Below, piece by piece: positions 63,411-64,000 of a DNA stretch of 64,000 bases; position 1 is the first letter of the stretch, and each line of letters starts with the position of its first letter. A program made the position numbers and the translations under genes. Source of the DNA: Stercorarius parasiticus (taxonomy: Eukaryota; Chordata; Aves; Charadriiformes; Stercorariidae). A model generated the notes under the pieces. The model was not told the origin of the DNA and ran no database searches. It saw only the letters and a list, made by a program, of their open reading frames with translations. Location of the stretch: positions 465,327 to 529,326 of the forward strand of contig VWZL01002825.1 of assembly GCA_013396915.1 (NCBI GenBank), read 5' to 3'.

Positions 63411-64000
63411 TGCACAGTTCATGATTCAATAGCAGTTTTCGTAATGAACAGATAATTAAATTTTCACTTTTCAGCCTTGATGCTTTGTTTATTTAACAAG
63501 TCTGATTAAGAAATAAGTAGCCCACCACTTGGTATCACTCCAGCTATTTCCAGTATCTCATTATGTTTATTGTAACAACCCACATCCAACCCACCAGGAG
63601 AAGCAGGGAGACTCCGGAGAAATACCATCCTTCGATTCAGTAGTGCAAATCAAAGAAAATGTTGGTTTGTTTGAATTAGGGAAGGGAAAGCAGAGAAAAA
63701 TAAACTGCAAACCAAAGTATGTTCCTACTTATGGCACTTTCCCCTGGATTAAGCAAGAGATCCAGCACAACTTTAAACCATAAATGATAAAGATAGAAAA
63801 GCTTACTCACTCTAACTTGACTTAGGTAGCCAGAATACCATTATCACAAACAACACCAGGCCCATAATGTGGCCCTTCTTGATCAAAGTAGGGAAAGAAA
63901 AACTGGTGCTGAAAGCGTAAAACAACAAAAATAGTTCCCTCGGTGCAGAAATCACACCTGACAGGCCATGTCCAGATAACTTTTTGGGTTTTATCCCCCT
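63411..64000. other. Unique non-coding DNA, nothing seen
   Basis: AT-rich sequence after the 80-bp duplication. An 84-codon plus-strand frame (63529-63783) is lysine-rich through base composition and shows no domain. Confidence 0.7.

Noticed and set aside
1..64000. Bacterial or phage content, operons, CRISPR arrays, tRNA or rRNA genes
   Set aside because: No dense gene-sized frames, no ribosome-binding sites, no regularly spaced repeats and no RNA-gene signatures are present. The CR1 tails place the DNA in a bird.

Overview
The window looks like ordinary non-coding DNA from a bird nuclear genome. The best evidence is three CR1 LINE 3' ends (16721-16849, 33006-33292, 47487-47605). All three carry the avian CR1 tail built on repeats of the octamer ATTCTATG, read here on the minus strand as CATAGAAT. 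The longest one shows the usual CR1 3' UTR in order. The rest is AT-leaning, CpG-poor sequence with short microsatellites and no dense transposon load, which fits a bird intergenic region or a long intron. The species, chromosome and flanking genes cannot be read from the sequence.

I find no protein-coding gene, rRNA, tRNA, CRISPR array or operon that I can support. The longest open frames (190, 182, 177 and 173 codons) show no domain I recognise, lie in stretches open in several frames, and several begin at GTG or TTG, which is not meaningful in a vertebrate. They are what chance gives in 64 kb. One plus-strand frame at 32499-32933 has splice-like signals at both ends and is recorded as a weak candidate exon.

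Layout. 1-9300: unique DNA with a T19 run (4595-4613), an A14 run (4068-4081) and a small TGCG/TACA repeat (3239-3268). 9308-9395: a probable MIR-type SINE remnant. 12241-12570: the most CpG-rich patch, holding a hairpin next to a perfect 20-bp palindrome centred on CACGTG. 13250-13360: dense TTTCA/TGAAA motifs, perhaps an old repeat. 16721-16849: first CR1. 17881-18060: a second CpG-rich patch, followed by a pyrimidine tract. 23811-23894: a TATATA-rich short tandem array. 28947-28982: an exact 18-bp tandem duplication. 33006-33292: second CR1, followed by a regulatory-looking stretch with two octamer sites. 44196-44360: a second regulatory-looking stretch rich in homeodomain and TALE-type motifs. 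47487-47605: third CR1. 58201-58400: a third CpG-rich patch. 63251-63410: a clean two-copy tandem duplication of an 80-bp unit.

No new biological system is visible. The items most worth checking are the CpG-rich patch with its palindrome, the regulatory-looking stretches, and the 80-bp duplication. Each needs a cross-species alignment or transcript data to decide.
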